From positions 1,426,001 to 1,490,000 of the forward strand of contig NZ_CP017886.1 in the NCBI RefSeq assembly GCF_001874645.1: a DNA stretch of 64,000 bases, written 5' to 3'. The notes beneath the pieces were generated by a model, which did no database searches, was not told the origin of the DNA, and saw nothing but the letters and a program-made list of their open reading frames with translations. The position numbers and the translations under genes are program-made. Origin of the DNA: Pseudomonas frederiksbergensis. Lineage in GTDB: Bacteria; Pseudomonadota; Gammaproteobacteria; Pseudomonadales; Pseudomonadaceae. Every line of letters begins with the position of its first letter. The stretch's first letter is position 1. Below, piece after piece: positions 26,013-35,511 of this stretch.

Positions 26013-27230
26013 ATGCCTGTAAAACCTCACCTGGCACCCTGGATCTGGTCGGCGCTGTTGCTGGTGGTCGTCTGCCTGCCACGCGTCACCATCGACATCT
26101 ACCTGCCCTCATTGCCGGCGATGGCCGATGCCCTGCATGCCAGTGATGCCCAACTGCAACTGACCCTCACCCTGTACATGGTCGGGTACGCTTTTTCGAT
26201 GCTGATCGGCGGCCCGCTCTGCGATCGTTTTGGCCGGCGGCCGGTGCTGATTGGCGGCACGGCGCTGTACCTGGTGGCGACCTTGGTGTGCGTGCTCGCC
26301 CGCAATGTCGAGATGCTGATCGTCGCCCGGATGCTCCAGGCCCTCGGTGGCTGCTGCGGCACGGTGATCGGCAGGGTCATGGTCCGCGACCGTTTCGACC
26401 GCCATGAACAGACCCGCCTGCTCAGCCGGATCTCCATGGGCATGGCCATTTCGCCGATGGTGGCCCCGATTATCGGCAGCCTTATCGAAACCGCCTTCGG
26501 CTGGCGTGGAGTGTTTGTGGCCCTGACCGTGATTGCCGCGCTGACGCTGATCCTGATCAGCCTGCTGCTGCCGGAAACCCGTCCGCCCGCCCAGCCTGAG
26601 ACCCGCCAGCAAGGCACCCTGCACATTTACGCACGACTGCTGCGCGACCGCTATTTCCTGCGCTACTCTCTGGCCATAGGTTGCGTCTACTGCACCTACT
26701 TTCCGTTTATCGCCGAATCCTCGACCCTGCTGCAACGCACCCTGCACCTGTCCTCGATGGAATATGCCCAAGTGTTCGCCGTCACCGTGGCCGGTTATGT
26801 GCTGGGTTCCAATCTGTTCCGTCGCCTGTCCGCCAGACACGACGCCGATACCCTGATCGGCTACGCCATCGCCCTGAACCTGGCGGGCTCGTCGCTACTG
26901 ATCATGGCCACCCGACTCTGGCCCGAGGCAGTGCTGTCGATCGTCTGCCCGATGCTGCTGATCATGCTCTCGGTGGGCATCGCCATCCCGGCCTGCCAAC
27001 TGGCGGTACTGCAACCCTTCTCGGCCATTGCCGGCACCGCGTCCGGGCTGTTTTTCTTTATCCAGATGGCCATGACTGCGGTGTGCGGCTTCGTCACCGG
27101 CAAACTCTCGGATGGCAGCGTCTACCCGATGATCATCATGACCTCGATCTGCAGCGTCAGCTTCTGCCTGGTCTGGCGGCTGTTCAAATCAGAGGCTGCC
27201 CCGCTGGACGAGGCGCTGGGCGAACGCTGA
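26013..27230 (+). CDS. Bcr/CflA-family MFS drug exporter
   Basis: This 405-residue, 12-helix MFS protein has the Bcr/CflA features: 'DIYLPSLPAMADALHASDAQLQLTLTLYMVGYAFSMLIGGPLCDRFGRRPVLIGG' (helix 1-2 and motif A, ~30-85) and 'ARMLQALGGCCGTVIGRVMVRD' (~105-127). It exports drugs or small metabolites by proton antiport. It starts 3 bp after the FAD-protein stump and is divergent from the MocR-type regulator, so the three look like one acquired module. Confidence 0.92.
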   Translation: MPVKPHLAPWIWSALLLVVVCLPRVTIDIYLPSLPAMADALHASDAQLQLTLTLYMVGYAFSMLIGGPLCDRFGRRPVLIGGTALYLVATLVCVLARNVEMLIVARMLQALGGCCGTVIGRVMVRDRFDRHEQTRLLSRISMGMAISPMVAPIIGSLIETAFGWRGVFVALTVIAALTLILISLLLPETRPPAQPETRQQGTLHIYARLLRDRYFLRYSLAIGCVYCTYFPFIAESSTLLQRTLHLSSMEYAQVFAVTVAGYVLGSNLFRRLSARHDADTLIGYAIALNLAGSSLLIMATRLWPEAVLSIVCPMLLIMLSVGIAIPACQLAVLQPFSAIAGTASGLFFFIQMAMTAVCGFVTGKLSDGSVYPMIIMTSICSVSFCLVWRLFKSEAAPLDEALGER

Positions 27231-27381
27231 AGCAACGCACCAGGAACGGCTTTTCGCGGTACGCCAGCAGCCTGAACCAGTGCCGCCGACGTCAGTGATT
27301 GCACGACGCCGCTGGCCAGGGTCAAGGGATCGCAGGCGGCGCTGGCCTGATACCGCACGCCAAATAAAAACGCCAGAAACG

Positions 27382-27420
27382 AAAAAGCCCCCGTAACTTT
27401 TCAGCTACGGGGGCTTTTTC
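27382..27420. terminator. Bidirectional terminator of tRNA-Ser (repeat copy 2)
   Basis: The hairpin AAAAAGCCCCCGTA/TACGGGGGCTTTTT with a 10-nt loop is symmetric, with A and T runs on both sides. It can therefore end both the leftward tRNA-Ser transcript and the rightward MFS transcript. A nearly identical copy lies at 24167-24200. Confidence 0.85.
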
Positions 27421-27427
27421 TATGTAA

Positions 27428-27517
27428 TGGCGGAGAGATAGGGATTCGAACCCTAGGTACCGGTGAAGGTACAACGGATTTCGAATCCGTCCCATTCGGC
27501 CACTCTGGCATCTCTCC
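27428..27517 (-). tRNA. tRNA-Ser(CGA)
   Basis: Read on the minus strand, the 90-nt gene starts GGAGAGATG and ends CATCTCTCC-type acceptor pairing with encoded CCA. The anticodon loop TTCGAAA sits on the GGA.../...TCC stem, giving anticodon CGA. A long variable arm (ACCTTCACCGGT) is typical of tRNA-Ser, and the T-loop is GGTTCGAATCC. It marks the border between accessory DNA (left) and the conserved purC region (right); tRNA 3' ends are common integration sites. Confidence 0.95.
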
Positions 27518-27601
27518 AACGGCGCGCATCATAACAGCACATTCACCGGAAGCGAACCCCCTAAGTGAATTTTTTTCCGTGCTATCAGATGGTTGCGTCG
27601 A

Positions 27602-28312
27602 TTACAGCGGTACGCCGAGGCGGTTGGCGACTTCTTCGTAGGCTTCGATGACGTCACCGAGGCCCTGACGGAAGCGGTCCTTGTCCATTTTCTTGCCGGT
27701 GGCCTTGTCCCACAGGCGGCAGCCGTCCGGGCTGAACTCGTCGCCGAGGACGATTTCACCGTGGAACACGCCGAATTCGAGTTTGAAGTCGACCAGCAGC
27801 AGGCCAGCGTCGTCGAACAGCTTGCTCAGGACTTCGTTGACCTTGAGCGACAGTTCTTTCATGCGAACCAGTTGCTCGGCCTTGCCCCAACCGAACGCCA
27901 CGACGTGGGATTCGTTGATGAACGGGTCGCCCTTGGCGTCGTCCTTCAGGAACAGTTCGAAGGTGTAAGGGTTGAGTTTCATGCCCTCTTCGACGCCCAG
28001 ACGCTTGACCAGGCTGCCGGCAGCATAGTTACGCACGACGCATTCGACCGGGATCATATCGAGCTTCTTCACCAGGCACTCGTTGTCGCCCAGCAGTTTG
28101 TCGAATTGGGTCGGCACGCCGGCTTCTTCGAGTTTCTGCATGATGAAGGCGTTGAACTTGTTGTTCACCATGCCTTTGCGGTCGAGCTGCTCGATGCGCT
28201 TGCCGTCGAACGCCGAGGTGTCGTTGCGAAACAGCAGGATCAAGCGGTCAGCGTCATCGGTCTTGTAAACCGATTTGGCTTTGCCGCGGTAGAGTTCTTC
28301 ACGTTTTTCCAT
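27602..28312 (-). CDS. purC: SAICAR synthetase (phosphoribosylaminoimidazole-succinocarboxamide synthase)
   Basis: This 236-residue enzyme joins CAIR and aspartate in purine synthesis, with ATP. It begins '[39 protein letters not shown]', the nucleotide-binding N-lobe. It also has '[24 protein letters not shown]' (~75-98), the PurC signature, and 'LVDFKLEFG' with catalytic acids. Its length is the bacterial norm. It lies 28 bp downstream of a metallo-hydrolase gene in the conserved leftward group with bamC and dapA. Confidence 0.97.
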   Translation of the reverse strand: MEKREELYRGKAKSVYKTDDADRLILLFRNDTSAFDGKRIEQLDRKGMVNNKFNAFIMQKLEEAGVPTQFDKLLGDNECLVKKLDMIPVECVVRNYAAGSLVKRLGVEEGMKLNPYTFELFLKDDAKGDPFINESHVVAFGWGKAEQLVRMKELSLKVNEVLSKLFDDAGLLLVDFKLEFGVFHGEIVLGDEFSPDGCRLWDKATGKKMDKDRFRQGLGDVIEAYEEVANRLGVPL

Positions 28313-28340
28313 GATGGGCTCCGCTTGCTAAGTAGATGGG

Positions 28341-29099
28341 CTAGGCGATATGTCGCCAGTCGAGCCCTGAATCTTGATCGGCCAATTGCAGCCAGTCCGG
28401 GTCGCACCCGAGGGTGTCGACAAAACATTGCCGGGCCAGCTGCGGCAGGTTGTTCTTGCTGCTCAGATGGGCCAGCACCAGGTGTTGCAGGTCCTGCCAG
28501 CCCAACTCGGCCACCAGGCTTGCGGCCTGATGGTTGTTCAAATGTCCCAGTTCACCGCCTACCCGCTGCTTGAGAAAGTACGGGTAATGACCGCGGGCCA
28601 GCAGGTCGCGGCAATGGTTGGATTCGATCATCAATGCATCGAGATCCCGATAACCGTCCAACACCGTGGCGCAGTACGAACCAAGGTCGGTCAGCAGGCC
28701 GAAACGCCGCGAACCGTCACTGAAGACGTATTGCGTCGGTTCCTGCGCATCGTGGGCCACGGCAATGACGCCGATACTCAACCCGCCGATCTGCAACTGA
28801 TCACCACCGGCGACAAAGCCTGCCGGTTCAACCGGTTTGCGCATCCCGCGCAAGGTGCCACGACTCAAGTAGACAGGAAGATTGTAGCGCCGAGACAGCA
28901 AACCCACGCCATGCACGTGGTCGGCATGTTCGTGGGTCACCAGTATCGCGCTCAACTGCGTCGGGCTTACACCCAGGCGCAGTAGGCGTTTTTCGGTTTC
29001 GCGCAAGGAGAAACCACAATCGACCAGGACGCACGTGTCATCACTGGCTATCAGCGTGCCATTCCCTTGGCTACCACTGCCGAGAACGGCGAAACGCAT
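28341..29099 (-). CDS. Metallo-beta-lactamase-fold hydrolase (YycJ-like)
   Basis: This 252-residue MBL-fold protein begins 'MRFAVLGSGSQGNGTLIASDDTCVLVDCGFSLRETEKRL'. It has the metal motif 'VTHEHADHVHGVGLLSRR' (HxHxDH, ~55-72), 'AVAHDAQEPTQYVFSD' (His/Asp) and 'LAHLSSKNNLPQLA'. This is the YycJ/WalJ-type branch; the E. coli-type substrates are unclear, but nucleic acid processing has been suggested for the branch. It is 4 bp from the bamC stop, so it is probably co-transcribed. Confidence 0.9.
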   Translation of the reverse strand: MRFAVLGSGSQGNGTLIASDDTCVLVDCGFSLRETEKRLLRLGVSPTQLSAILVTHEHADHVHGVGLLSRRYNLPVYLSRGTLRGMRKPVEPAGFVAGGDQLQIGGLSIGVIAVAHDAQEPTQYVFSDGSRRFGLLTDLGSYCATVLDGYRDLDALMIESNHCRDLLARGHYPYFLKQRVGGELGHLNNHQAASLVAELGWQDLQHLVLAHLSSKNNLPQLARQCFVDTLGCDPDWLQLADQDSGLDWRHIA

Positions 29100-29103
29100 T
29101 TGA

Positions 29104-30219
29104 TCAGCCCAGGTTGTCCTGAATCACGCCCAACACTTTGCGCGCCACTTCAGCCGGCGCAACGGTGTTGATGTTCTTCTCGACGGTCACTTGTACGCTC
29201 TCGCCAACCTTGCTCAGGCGAACCTGATAACGCTCGGCGCGGGCTTCAACTTCTTCCTTGCTCGGCGCGCTGCCGAACAGGCCGCTGAAGAAGCCTGGCT
29301 TCTCGTTTTTCTTCTCGGCTTTTTCGGAGAGGTTGATGTAGTACAGGCCCAGGCTGCGGTTGATGTCTTCAACACGCCATTCGCCCTTCTCCAACGCACG
29401 CCCAACGCTCGACCAGGCGCGGTCAAGGTCGGTACCGACGTTGAGCACCGGGTTACCGCTGCCGTCTTCAGTCAGGCTGACACGGTTTGGCGTATCGAAA
29501 TCACGCGAAGCGAGCATGGAGACCGAACCGCCCTTCTCCGATGTGCGGCTCATGCTGGCGAGCATATCGTCGACCAGTGCAGCGTCCAGGCCAGTGTTGA
29601 CCGAACGGTTGGTGAACGCGACATCGGCGCTGCTGCCGGCAGGACGCTGGGCGCTGACCACGTAGACTTCACTGGTGTTGCGCTGCACGCCTGGCTCGAT
29701 GCGCACTCGCACGCGGGTTTCGCTGTCAGACGCAATGCCGGCACTGGTCATGCGTTTGGCCATCGTCGCCGAAAGCTGCTCAGGACGCTGCCAGCCCGTG
29801 GTGAACTCGCCGGTTTGCGGGCGCTGTTCATCCAGACGGAAACCGTTGTCCTGGAAGAACTGCACAGCCACTGGCCAGACTTCAGCCGGTGGATGCTGGG
29901 CCATGACCCAACGCGAGTCGCCGCTTTTTTGCAGGCTGTAATCGCTGGCATCGGCAATCGCCGACAACGGCTGCGGACGAGGAACGATGTATTCGCCCTT
30001 GAACGTGTCATTGGCCACGTTGCGCGGAATCGGCAACAGCGGGTCCAGGCGCTTGGAGGTATGGACATCCGGCGGCAGTTGCATCGGTGCAGTCTGTTGC
30101 GCTTCCAGGTAATCGCTACCACGGTCACGGAAGTAACCTTCCGGGCCCCAGATCCATCCGCAGCCACTGGTGCTGGAGATAATCAAGGCAAGTGCGGAAA
30201 GTCCGGCCATTCGCTTCAT
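29104..30219 (-). CDS. bamC: Outer-membrane assembly lipoprotein BamC
   Basis: This 371-residue lipoprotein of the BAM complex has signal peptide and lipobox '[11 protein letters not shown]' (Cys at ~20). The unstructured N-terminal stretch follows ('[24 protein letters not shown]'), which in E. coli binds BamD. Two helix-grip domains come after: one around '[23 protein letters not shown]' (~105-130) and one around '[26 protein letters not shown]' (~270-300). It lies between dapA and the metallo-hydrolase gene in the usual dapA-bamC order. Confidence 0.95.
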   Translation of the reverse strand: MKRMAGLSALALIISSTSGCGWIWGPEGYFRDRGSDYLEAQQTAPMQLPPDVHTSKRLDPLLPIPRNVANDTFKGEYIVPRPQPLSAIADASDYSLQKSGDSRWVMAQHPPAEVWPVAVQFFQDNGFRLDEQRPQTGEFTTGWQRPEQLSATMAKRMTSAGIASDSETRVRVRIEPGVQRNTSEVYVVSAQRPAGSSADVAFTNRSVNTGLDAALVDDMLASMSRTSEKGGSVSMLASRDFDTPNRVSLTEDGSGNPVLNVGTDLDRAWSSVGRALEKGEWRVEDINRSLGLYYINLSEKAEKKNEKPGFFSGLFGSAPSKEEVEARAERYQVRLSKVGESVQVTVEKNINTVAPAEVARKVLGVIQDNLG

Positions 30220-30236
30220 GCGTTGTACTTCCTCAA

Positions 30237-31115
30237 TTAAACCAATACGCCGGACTGGCGCATGGCCTGTCGCAGCGGTTCGTGACAGGCTTCGCTGAGC
30301 CAGGTGAGCGGCAGACGAATACCGTCCGGCATCAAGCCCATTTCATGCAGCGCCCATTTCACGGGGATAGGGTTGGATTCGATAAACAGGGTTTTATTGA
30401 GCGGCATCAGCTTTTCATGGATCGCCCGGGCTTTCACGGCATCACCGTTCAAGGCGGCAATGCACAGATCGCTCATGTCACGCGGAGCAACGTTGGCGGT
30501 TACCGAGATATTGCCTTTGCCGCCGAGCAGGATCAGCTCGACTGCGGTGGCGTCGTCACCGGAAATCACCAGGAAGTCCTTGCTGACACCGTCCAGGATG
30601 GCCTTGGCGCGCGAAAGATCGCCCGTGGCTTCCTTGATACCGATGATGTTCTTCACGGTCGACAGGCGGATGACCGTCTCGGCCTGCATGTCGCACGCGG
30701 TACGACCCGGCACGTTGTAGAGGATCTGCGGGATGTCGACAGCTTCGGCGATGGTCTTGAAGTGCAGGTACAGGCCTTCTTGTGTCGGCTTGTTGTAGTA
30801 CGGCGTTACCAGCAGGCACGCATCGGCGCCGGCGGTCTTCGCATTGGTGGTCAGTTCGATCGCTTCGCGCGTCGAATTGGCGCCGGTACCGGCGATCACC
30901 GGAATACGACCATTGACCTGCTTGACCACGCGACGAATCACTTCGATGTGTTCGTTCACGTCAAGGGTCGCCGACTCGCCTGTGGTGCCGACCGCCACAA
31001 TGGCGTGGGTGCCGTTTTGCAGGTGAAAGTCCACCAGTTTGCTCAGGCTGTCCCAGTCAAGACGACCCTGTGCATCCATGGGTGTGACCAGTGCCACCAT
31101 ACTGCCCGCAATCAT
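30237..31115 (-). CDS. dapA: 4-hydroxy-tetrahydrodipicolinate synthase
   Basis: This 292-residue TIM-barrel enzyme condenses pyruvate with aspartate semialdehyde in lysine and peptidoglycan synthesis. I take ATG 31115 ('[17 protein letters not shown]') with CAGGAG upstream; a longer frame from 31199 lacks support. The '[15 protein letters not shown]' substrate loop (~42-56), the Tyr in '[17 protein letters not shown]' (~130-146) and the Schiff-base Lys in '[13 protein letters not shown]' (~161) are intact. It is divergent from gcvR. Confidence 0.97.
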   Translation of the reverse strand: MIAGSMVALVTPMDAQGRLDWDSLSKLVDFHLQNGTHAIVAVGTTGESATLDVNEHIEVIRRVVKQVNGRIPVIAGTGANSTREAIELTTNAKTAGADACLLVTPYYNKPTQEGLYLHFKTIAEAVDIPQILYNVPGRTACDMQAETVIRLSTVKNIIGIKEATGDLSRAKAILDGVSKDFLVISGDDATAVELILLGGKGNISVTANVAPRDMSDLCIAALNGDAVKARAIHEKLMPLNKTLFIESNPIPVKWALHEMGLMPDGIRLPLTWLSEACHEPLRQAMRQSGVLV

Positions 31116-31444
31116 GCAACCGCTCCTGCCGGAAAAAGAGAACGGTAATGGTACTGGCGCCAAGATGCTTGTACAAGCGAAGTACTGCGCTCGCGCCATT
31201 CCCCTAGGCGCCGGTTTTCGCTACCCTTCAGACTTTGATCAGTACCGACAGGCTCGTACGCCGGGTTCCAGCCTCCACTTTCGACCTCACAAGCCCTGAT
31301 CCTGCGTTGCCGCCTACCCGATCTCGCCTCACTGGAGCTCGCCGCAACCATCTGGCTCGGGCTTTTTGATTTCGCATCCGGACGCCCACCCCGACGAATC
31401 GGCCCCTAGTAAGTACCGACCGCTCATCGCTTTAGGAATGCTGC
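31116..31444. other. dapA-gcvR divergent intergenic region, 329 bp
   Basis: This gap must hold the two divergent promoters. No tRNA, small gene or clear hairpin with a T-tract is visible in it. A 'cgggctttttga' run at about 31363 resembles half of a terminator but has no matching left arm. Confidence 0.4.
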
Positions 31445-32005
31445 ATGTCCACCCCCACAGTTCGCGAACAATTCCTTGTCATCAGTGCCCTCGGCGCCAA
31501 CCCCATGGAGCTGACTAACGTCCTGTGCCGCGCCAGCCATGAAAATCGCTGCGCCGTGGTCACCTCTCGCCTGACCCGTCATGGTGAGTGCAGTGCGTTG
31601 GTCCTCGAGATTTCCGGTAGCTGGGACGCCTTGGCGCGCCTTGAAGGCAGCCTGTCGAGCCTCGCCAAAAAGCACGCCTTCACGGTCAATGTGGTACGCA
31701 GCGCGGCGCTGGAGAACCGTCCACAGGCCTTGCCCTATGTCGCCTATGTCAGCTCGGCTTACCGCTCGGACATCATCAACGAGCTGTGCCAGTTCTTCAT
31801 GGACCACAACGTCGAGCTGGAAAACCTGACCTGCGACACCTATCAGGCGCCGCAAACCGGCGGCACCATGCTCAACGCCACGTTTACTGTGACGCTACCG
31901 GCCGGCGTGCAGATCAGTTGGCTGCGCGATCAGTTCCTGGATTTCGCCGACGCGCTGAACCTCGATGCGCTGATCGAACCGTGGCGCCCACAGAACCCAA
32001 TGTAA
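31445..32005 (+). CDS. gcvR: Glycine cleavage system transcriptional repressor-type ACT protein
   Basis: This 186-residue protein has two ACT domains: 'REQFLVISALGANPMELTNVLCRASHENRC' (~7-36) and 'YVAYVSSAYRSDIINELCQFFMDHNVELENLTCDTYQA' (~98-135). In E. coli, GcvR binds glycine and blocks the activator GcvA. It has no DNA-binding domain. Placement between dapA and bcp is the standard Pseudomonas order. It is followed 10 bp later by bcp, so the two probably share a transcript. Confidence 0.9.
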   Translation: MSTPTVREQFLVISALGANPMELTNVLCRASHENRCAVVTSRLTRHGECSALVLEISGSWDALARLEGSLSSLAKKHAFTVNVVRSAALENRPQALPYVAYVSSAYRSDIINELCQFFMDHNVELENLTCDTYQAPQTGGTMLNATFTVTLPAGVQISWLRDQFLDFADALNLDALIEPWRPQNPM

Positions 32006-32015
32006 GGAAGCTCCC

Positions 32016-32489
32016 ATGGCCGTTGCTATCGACCAACCTGTCGCCGACTTCGAAGCGCCTGCCACGAGCGGGCAGATCGTCAGCCTCACAGCCCTCCAGG
32101 GCAAGCAAGTGGTGATCTACTTCTATCCCAAGGACAGCACGCCGGGTTGCACCACCGAAGGACAAGGCTTTCGCGATCAGTATGCACAGTTCACCGCGGC
32201 CAACACCGAAGTGTTCGGTGTGTCGCGCGACAGCTTGAAGTCCCACGAGAACTTCAAGTGCAAACAGGAGTTCCCGTTCGAGCTGATCAGCGACAAGGAC
32301 GAAGCCATTTGTCAGCTGTTCGACGTGATCAAGCTGAAAAAGCTCTATGGCAAGGAATACATGGGCGTTGATCGCAGCACCTTCCTGATCGACAAGAGCG
32401 GTGTGCTGCGTCAGGAATGGCGCGGTGTGAAAGTGCCGGGGCATGTTGATGCAGTGCTGGCTGCAGCCCAAACGCTGAACAAGGCCTGA
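32016..32489 (+). CDS. bcp: Thioredoxin-dependent peroxiredoxin (Bcp/PrxQ)
   Basis: This 157-residue PrxQ-type peroxiredoxin reduces hydroperoxides in the cytosol. The peroxidatic Cys is in 'FYPKDSTPGCTTEGQGFRD' (~45), and the catalytic Thr/Arg surroundings are present ('GVDRSTFLIDKSG'). A second Cys five residues on, as in many PrxQ proteins, is missing (TTEG follows), so resolution may use the Cys in 'NFKCKQEF' or an intermolecular route. A GGAAG ribosome site precedes it. Confidence 0.93.
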   Translation: MAVAIDQPVADFEAPATSGQIVSLTALQGKQVVIYFYPKDSTPGCTTEGQGFRDQYAQFTAANTEVFGVSRDSLKSHENFKCKQEFPFELISDKDEAICQLFDVIKLKKLYGKEYMGVDRSTFLIDKSGVLRQEWRGVKVPGHVDAVLAAAQTLNKA

Positions 32490-32494
32490 TAACG

Positions 32495-32572
32495 AAAAAG
32501 ATCGCAGCCTGCGGCAGCTCCTACAGAGGTACCGTGTTCGGCGTAGGAGCTGCCGCAGGCTGTGATCTTTTT
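32495..32572. repeat. Paired REP palindrome between bcp and perM
   Basis: Two ~28-bp arms face each other (gatcgcagcctgcggcagct... and its complement ending ...aggctgtgatc), separated by about 18 bp and flanked by AAAAA/TTTTT. This is the common Pseudomonas 'gcagcctgcggcagctcctac' REP family in inverted pair. Because of the flanking runs it likely also terminates both convergent genes. Confidence 0.85.
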
Positions 32573-32577
32573 CATCA

Positions 32578-33651
32578 TTACAACAGCGGCGCGACAATTG
32601 GTTCTTTGCGCGGCCAGGCATCCAGCACTGCCTTGAACAGGGTGGCCAGCGGAATCGCGAAAAACACGCCCCAGAACCCCCATAGCCCGCCGAACAGAAG
32701 CACCGCGCAAATGATCGCCACCGGGTGCAGATTAACTGCCCCCGAAAACAGCAGTGGCACCAGCACATTGCCGTCCAGCACCTGAATGATCCCGTAGACC
32801 GCCATCAAGTAGATGAACTGATCGCTCCAGCCCCACTGGAACAAGGCAATCAACAGCACCGGCACGGTCACCACCACCGCCCCGACATACGGCACCACCA
32901 CCGAAACGCCGACCAACAGCGCCAGCAGCGCAGCGTAGTTGAGCCCCAAGGCAACGAAGCCGATGTAGGTCACCCCGCCGCAAATGACCATTTCCATGAC
33001 CTTGCCGCGAATGTAATTAGCGATCTGCCGGTTCATTTCTTCGGCAACGCGGGTGATCAGTGCACGCTCACGCGGGAGATACCCGCGGACCCACTGCCCG
33101 ATCATCGCCCGGTCCTTGAGGAAGAAAAACACCAGAATCGGCACCAGCACCAGATAGATCATGATGTTCACCAGCAGTGGCAAGCTGGACAACGAGAACG
33201 TCAACGCCCACTGACCGAACTTGCCAATCTCGCCGCGCGCCACTTCGATGGCCTGCAGCACCTGTTCATCGGACACCAGATGCGGATAGCGCTTGGGCAG
33301 CAATAGCAGCAACGACTGCCATTTGGCGAGCATGCCTGGCAGCTCGTTGAACAAGGTAATCAGTTGATGCCAAAGCAACGGCAGCACCACGACCAGAAAT
33401 AGCAGCAACATGCCCATGAACAACGCGAACACCAGCCCCACCGCGGCAGCACCGGGCAAATGCAGGCGTTCAAGGGTGCTGACCAGACCTTGCATCAGAT
33501 ACGCCAGCACCATCCCCGCCAATACTGGCGCGAGCATTCCGCCCAGGGTCAGGACCGCCGTGAAGGCCAGAAAGAGCAGAACGGCCAACACCACGGCCTC
33601 CTCGTCGGAGAAGTAGCGCTGAATCCAGTCGCGTAACACTTTGAACATCAA
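32578..33651 (-). CDS. AI-2E family transporter / PerM-type permease
   Basis: This 357-residue inner-membrane protein has about eight hydrophobic segments, including 'AVVLAVLLFLAFTAVLTLGGMLAPVLAGMVLAYLM' near the start. Its late helices around 'VVPYVGAVVVTVPVLLIALFQWG' and 'VLVPLLFSGAVNLHPVAIICAVLLFGGLWGFWGVFFAIPLAT' carry the family signature. Family members export autoinducer-2 in E. coli or act as Na+/H+ antiporters; the substrate here is unknown. The TusA-like gene lies just upstream, and the spacing (27 bp) suggests one transcript. Confidence 0.9.
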   Translation of the reverse strand: MMFKVLRDWIQRYFSDEEAVVLAVLLFLAFTAVLTLGGMLAPVLAGMVLAYLMQGLVSTLERLHLPGAAAVGLVFALFMGMLLLFLVVVLPLLWHQLITLFNELPGMLAKWQSLLLLLPKRYPHLVSDEQVLQAIEVARGEIGKFGQWALTFSLSSLPLLVNIMIYLVLVPILVFFFLKDRAMIGQWVRGYLPRERALITRVAEEMNRQIANYIRGKVMEMVICGGVTYIGFVALGLNYAALLALLVGVSVVVPYVGAVVVTVPVLLIALFQWGWSDQFIYLMAVYGIIQVLDGNVLVPLLFSGAVNLHPVAIICAVLLFGGLWGFWGVFFAIPLATLFKAVLDAWPRKEPIVAPLL

Positions 33652-33678
33652 TATTCCTTAACAATGAACGCCGCACAC

Positions 33679-33918
33679 TCAGGCTTTTTTCAGCCAGTAG
33701 CGATAAACGCCAGCCTCGTCTTCTTCACGAAGCAGCGTATGACCGGCCAAACGGGCAAAGGTGCGGAAGTCGCGCTGCGAACCCGCATCGGTGGCGATCA
33801 CCTTGAGTACTGCGCCGCTGGCCAGGCGATTGAGTTCTAGCTTGGCCTTGAGCAACGGCAATGGGCAGTTCAACCCACTGGCGTCCAGTTCGGCGTCATG
33901 CTCTACAGCGTCGGTCAT
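33679..33918 (-). CDS. TusA/SirA-like sulfur-carrier protein
   Basis: This 79-residue two-layer alpha/beta protein has the family motif 'LDASGLNCPLPLLKAKLELNRL' with the persulfide-bearing Cys in CPxP (~residue 19) and 'LKVIATDAGSQRDFRTFARLAGHTLL'. TusA carries sulfur for tRNA 2-thiouridine; paralogues next to perM are common in pseudomonads and may have other acceptors. It is divergent from the BepA-like gene. Confidence 0.9.
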   Translation of the reverse strand: MTDAVEHDAELDASGLNCPLPLLKAKLELNRLASGAVLKVIATDAGSQRDFRTFARLAGHTLLREEDEAGVYRYWLKKA

Positions 33919-34015
33919 TGCTTCACTCCGGACAGGTGATTGAGTGGTCTAGAATATCTGGTCGCAACGCATGTGTCCGGCTACAGTAAGGTCTTTGTCG
34001 ACTAAGGCTTCGTGC

Positions 34016-35449
34016 ATGACTTTTCTGCGCCCCACCCTGCTGACGCTCGCTTGCCTGCTAGCCTCACCAGGCTTTGCCGACGACCTGCCGTCACTTGGCG
34101 ATGCCAGTTCTGCCATCGTATCGCCACAGCAGGAATACCAATTAGGCCGCGCATGGCTGGCGATGCTGCGCAGCCAGGTGTCACAGCTCAACGACCCACA
34201 GCTCAAGGATTACGTCGAGACCAGTGTCTACAAACTGGTGGAAACCAGTCAGGTCAACGACCGGCGCCTGGAGTTCATTCTGATCAACAGCCCGCAACTC
34301 AATGCCTTCGCCGCACCCGGCGGGATTGTCGGGGTCAACGGCGGCCTGTTTCTGAATGCCCAGACCGAAGGCGAATACGCCTCGGTACTCGCCCACGAAC
34401 TGGCTCACGTGTCGCAACGCCACTTTGCTCGCGGCGTCGAAGCCTCGCAACGCATGCAAATCCCGATGATGGCCGCTCTGCTCGGCGGGATCATCGTGGC
34501 AGCGGCTGGCGCCGGAGACGCTGGTATCGCCGCCATCGCCAGCACCCAGGCAGCGGCCATTCAGGAGCAACTACGCTTCTCCCGGGAGAAGGAGCAGGAG
34601 GCCGACCGTATCGGCATGCTCAACCTCGAGAAAGCCGGTTACGACCCGCGCTCAATGCCGACCATGTTCGAACGCCTGATGCGCCAGTACCGCTTCGATT
34701 CCAAACCGCCCGAATTCCTGCTGACTCACCCGGTCACCGAATCGCGGATCGCCGACACCCGCAACCGTGCCGAGCAGTTCAAACCGGGCGGCAAGGAAGA
34801 CAGCCAGACGTATCAATTGATTCGCGCGCGCGTCCAGTTGTTCTACGAAGACAGTCCAGGTCTTGCCGCTAAACGCTTTCGCGCCCAACTCGATGAAAAC
34901 CCGAAGAGCGACGTAGCTCGTTATGGTCTGGCAATCGCCCAGATCAAAGGCAGCCAGTTCAATGACGCCCGCGAGAACCTCAAGCAGTTGCTGGCCAAGT
35001 CGCCTGACGAAATCATCTACAACCTGGCGCAAGTCGATCTGGACATCGTCAACAATCGCCTGCCGGATGCACAGACGCGGGTCGACCGGATGCTCGCGCA
35101 GTACCCGCGCAACTATCCGCTGAATCAGGTACGGGTCGACTTGTTGCTCAAGCAGAACCGCCCGGCTGACGCCGAGAAAGCCCTTGAAGTCCTGCTCAAG
35201 ACCCGCCCGAACGATCCGGACGTCTGGTACATGGTGGCCGAGACTCGCGGCCTGTCCGGCAACATCATTGGCCTGCATCAGGCCCGTGCCGAGTACTTCG
35301 CACTGATCGGCGATTACCGTCAGGCGATCCAGCAACTGGACTTCGCCAAACGTCGCGCAGGCACCAACTTCCCGCTGTCGTCACGCATCGATGCGCGTCA
35401 ACGGGAGCTGATGGAGCAAGAGCGCCTGGTCAAGGACATGATGGGCTGA
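34016..35449 (+). CDS. bepA: M48 zinc metalloprotease with TPR domain (BepA-like)
   Basis: This 477-residue periplasmic protease/chaperone is involved in outer-membrane protein and LPS-assembly quality control in E. coli. Start at ATG 34016 gives a clean signal peptide (MTFLRPTLLTLACLLASPGFA). The zinc site is 'VLAHELAHVSQRHFARG' (HExxH, ~125) with the third-ligand Glu in 'SREKEQEADRIGML' (~190). A C-terminal TPR array (~290-470) has 'ARYGLAIAQIKGSQFNDARENLKQLLAKSPDE' and similar helices. It ends in a strong terminator. Confidence 0.93.
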   Translation: MTFLRPTLLTLACLLASPGFADDLPSLGDASSAIVSPQQEYQLGRAWLAMLRSQVSQLNDPQLKDYVETSVYKLVETSQVNDRRLEFILINSPQLNAFAAPGGIVGVNGGLFLNAQTEGEYASVLAHELAHVSQRHFARGVEASQRMQIPMMAALLGGIIVAAAGAGDAGIAAIASTQAAAIQEQLRFSREKEQEADRIGMLNLEKAGYDPRSMPTMFERLMRQYRFDSKPPEFLLTHPVTESRIADTRNRAEQFKPGGKEDSQTYQLIRARVQLFYEDSPGLAAKRFRAQLDENPKSDVARYGLAIAQIKGSQFNDARENLKQLLAKSPDEIIYNLAQVDLDIVNNRLPDAQTRVDRMLAQYPRNYPLNQVRVDLLLKQNRPADAEKALEVLLKTRPNDPDVWYMVAETRGLSGNIIGLHQARAEYFALIGDYRQAIQQLDFAKRRAGTNFPLSSRIDARQRELMEQERLVKDMMG

Positions 35450-35465
35450 CGTTTCTTTGACCCAT

Positions 35466-35493
35466 AAAAAACGCCTCTTTCGAGGCGTTTTTT
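35466..35493. terminator. Bidirectional terminator between bepA and mucD
   Basis: The hairpin AAAAACGCCTC/GAGGCGTTTTT with loop TTTC has T-runs on both strands. It ends the convergent bepA and mucD transcripts. Confidence 0.93.
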
Positions 35494-35511
35494 ATTCAGT
35501 GACTAACCGGT

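Noticed and set aside
32495..32572. CRISPR-like repeat
   Set aside because: There are only two arms in inverted orientation, i.e. a REP pair; no array of spaced direct repeats occurs anywhere in the window.
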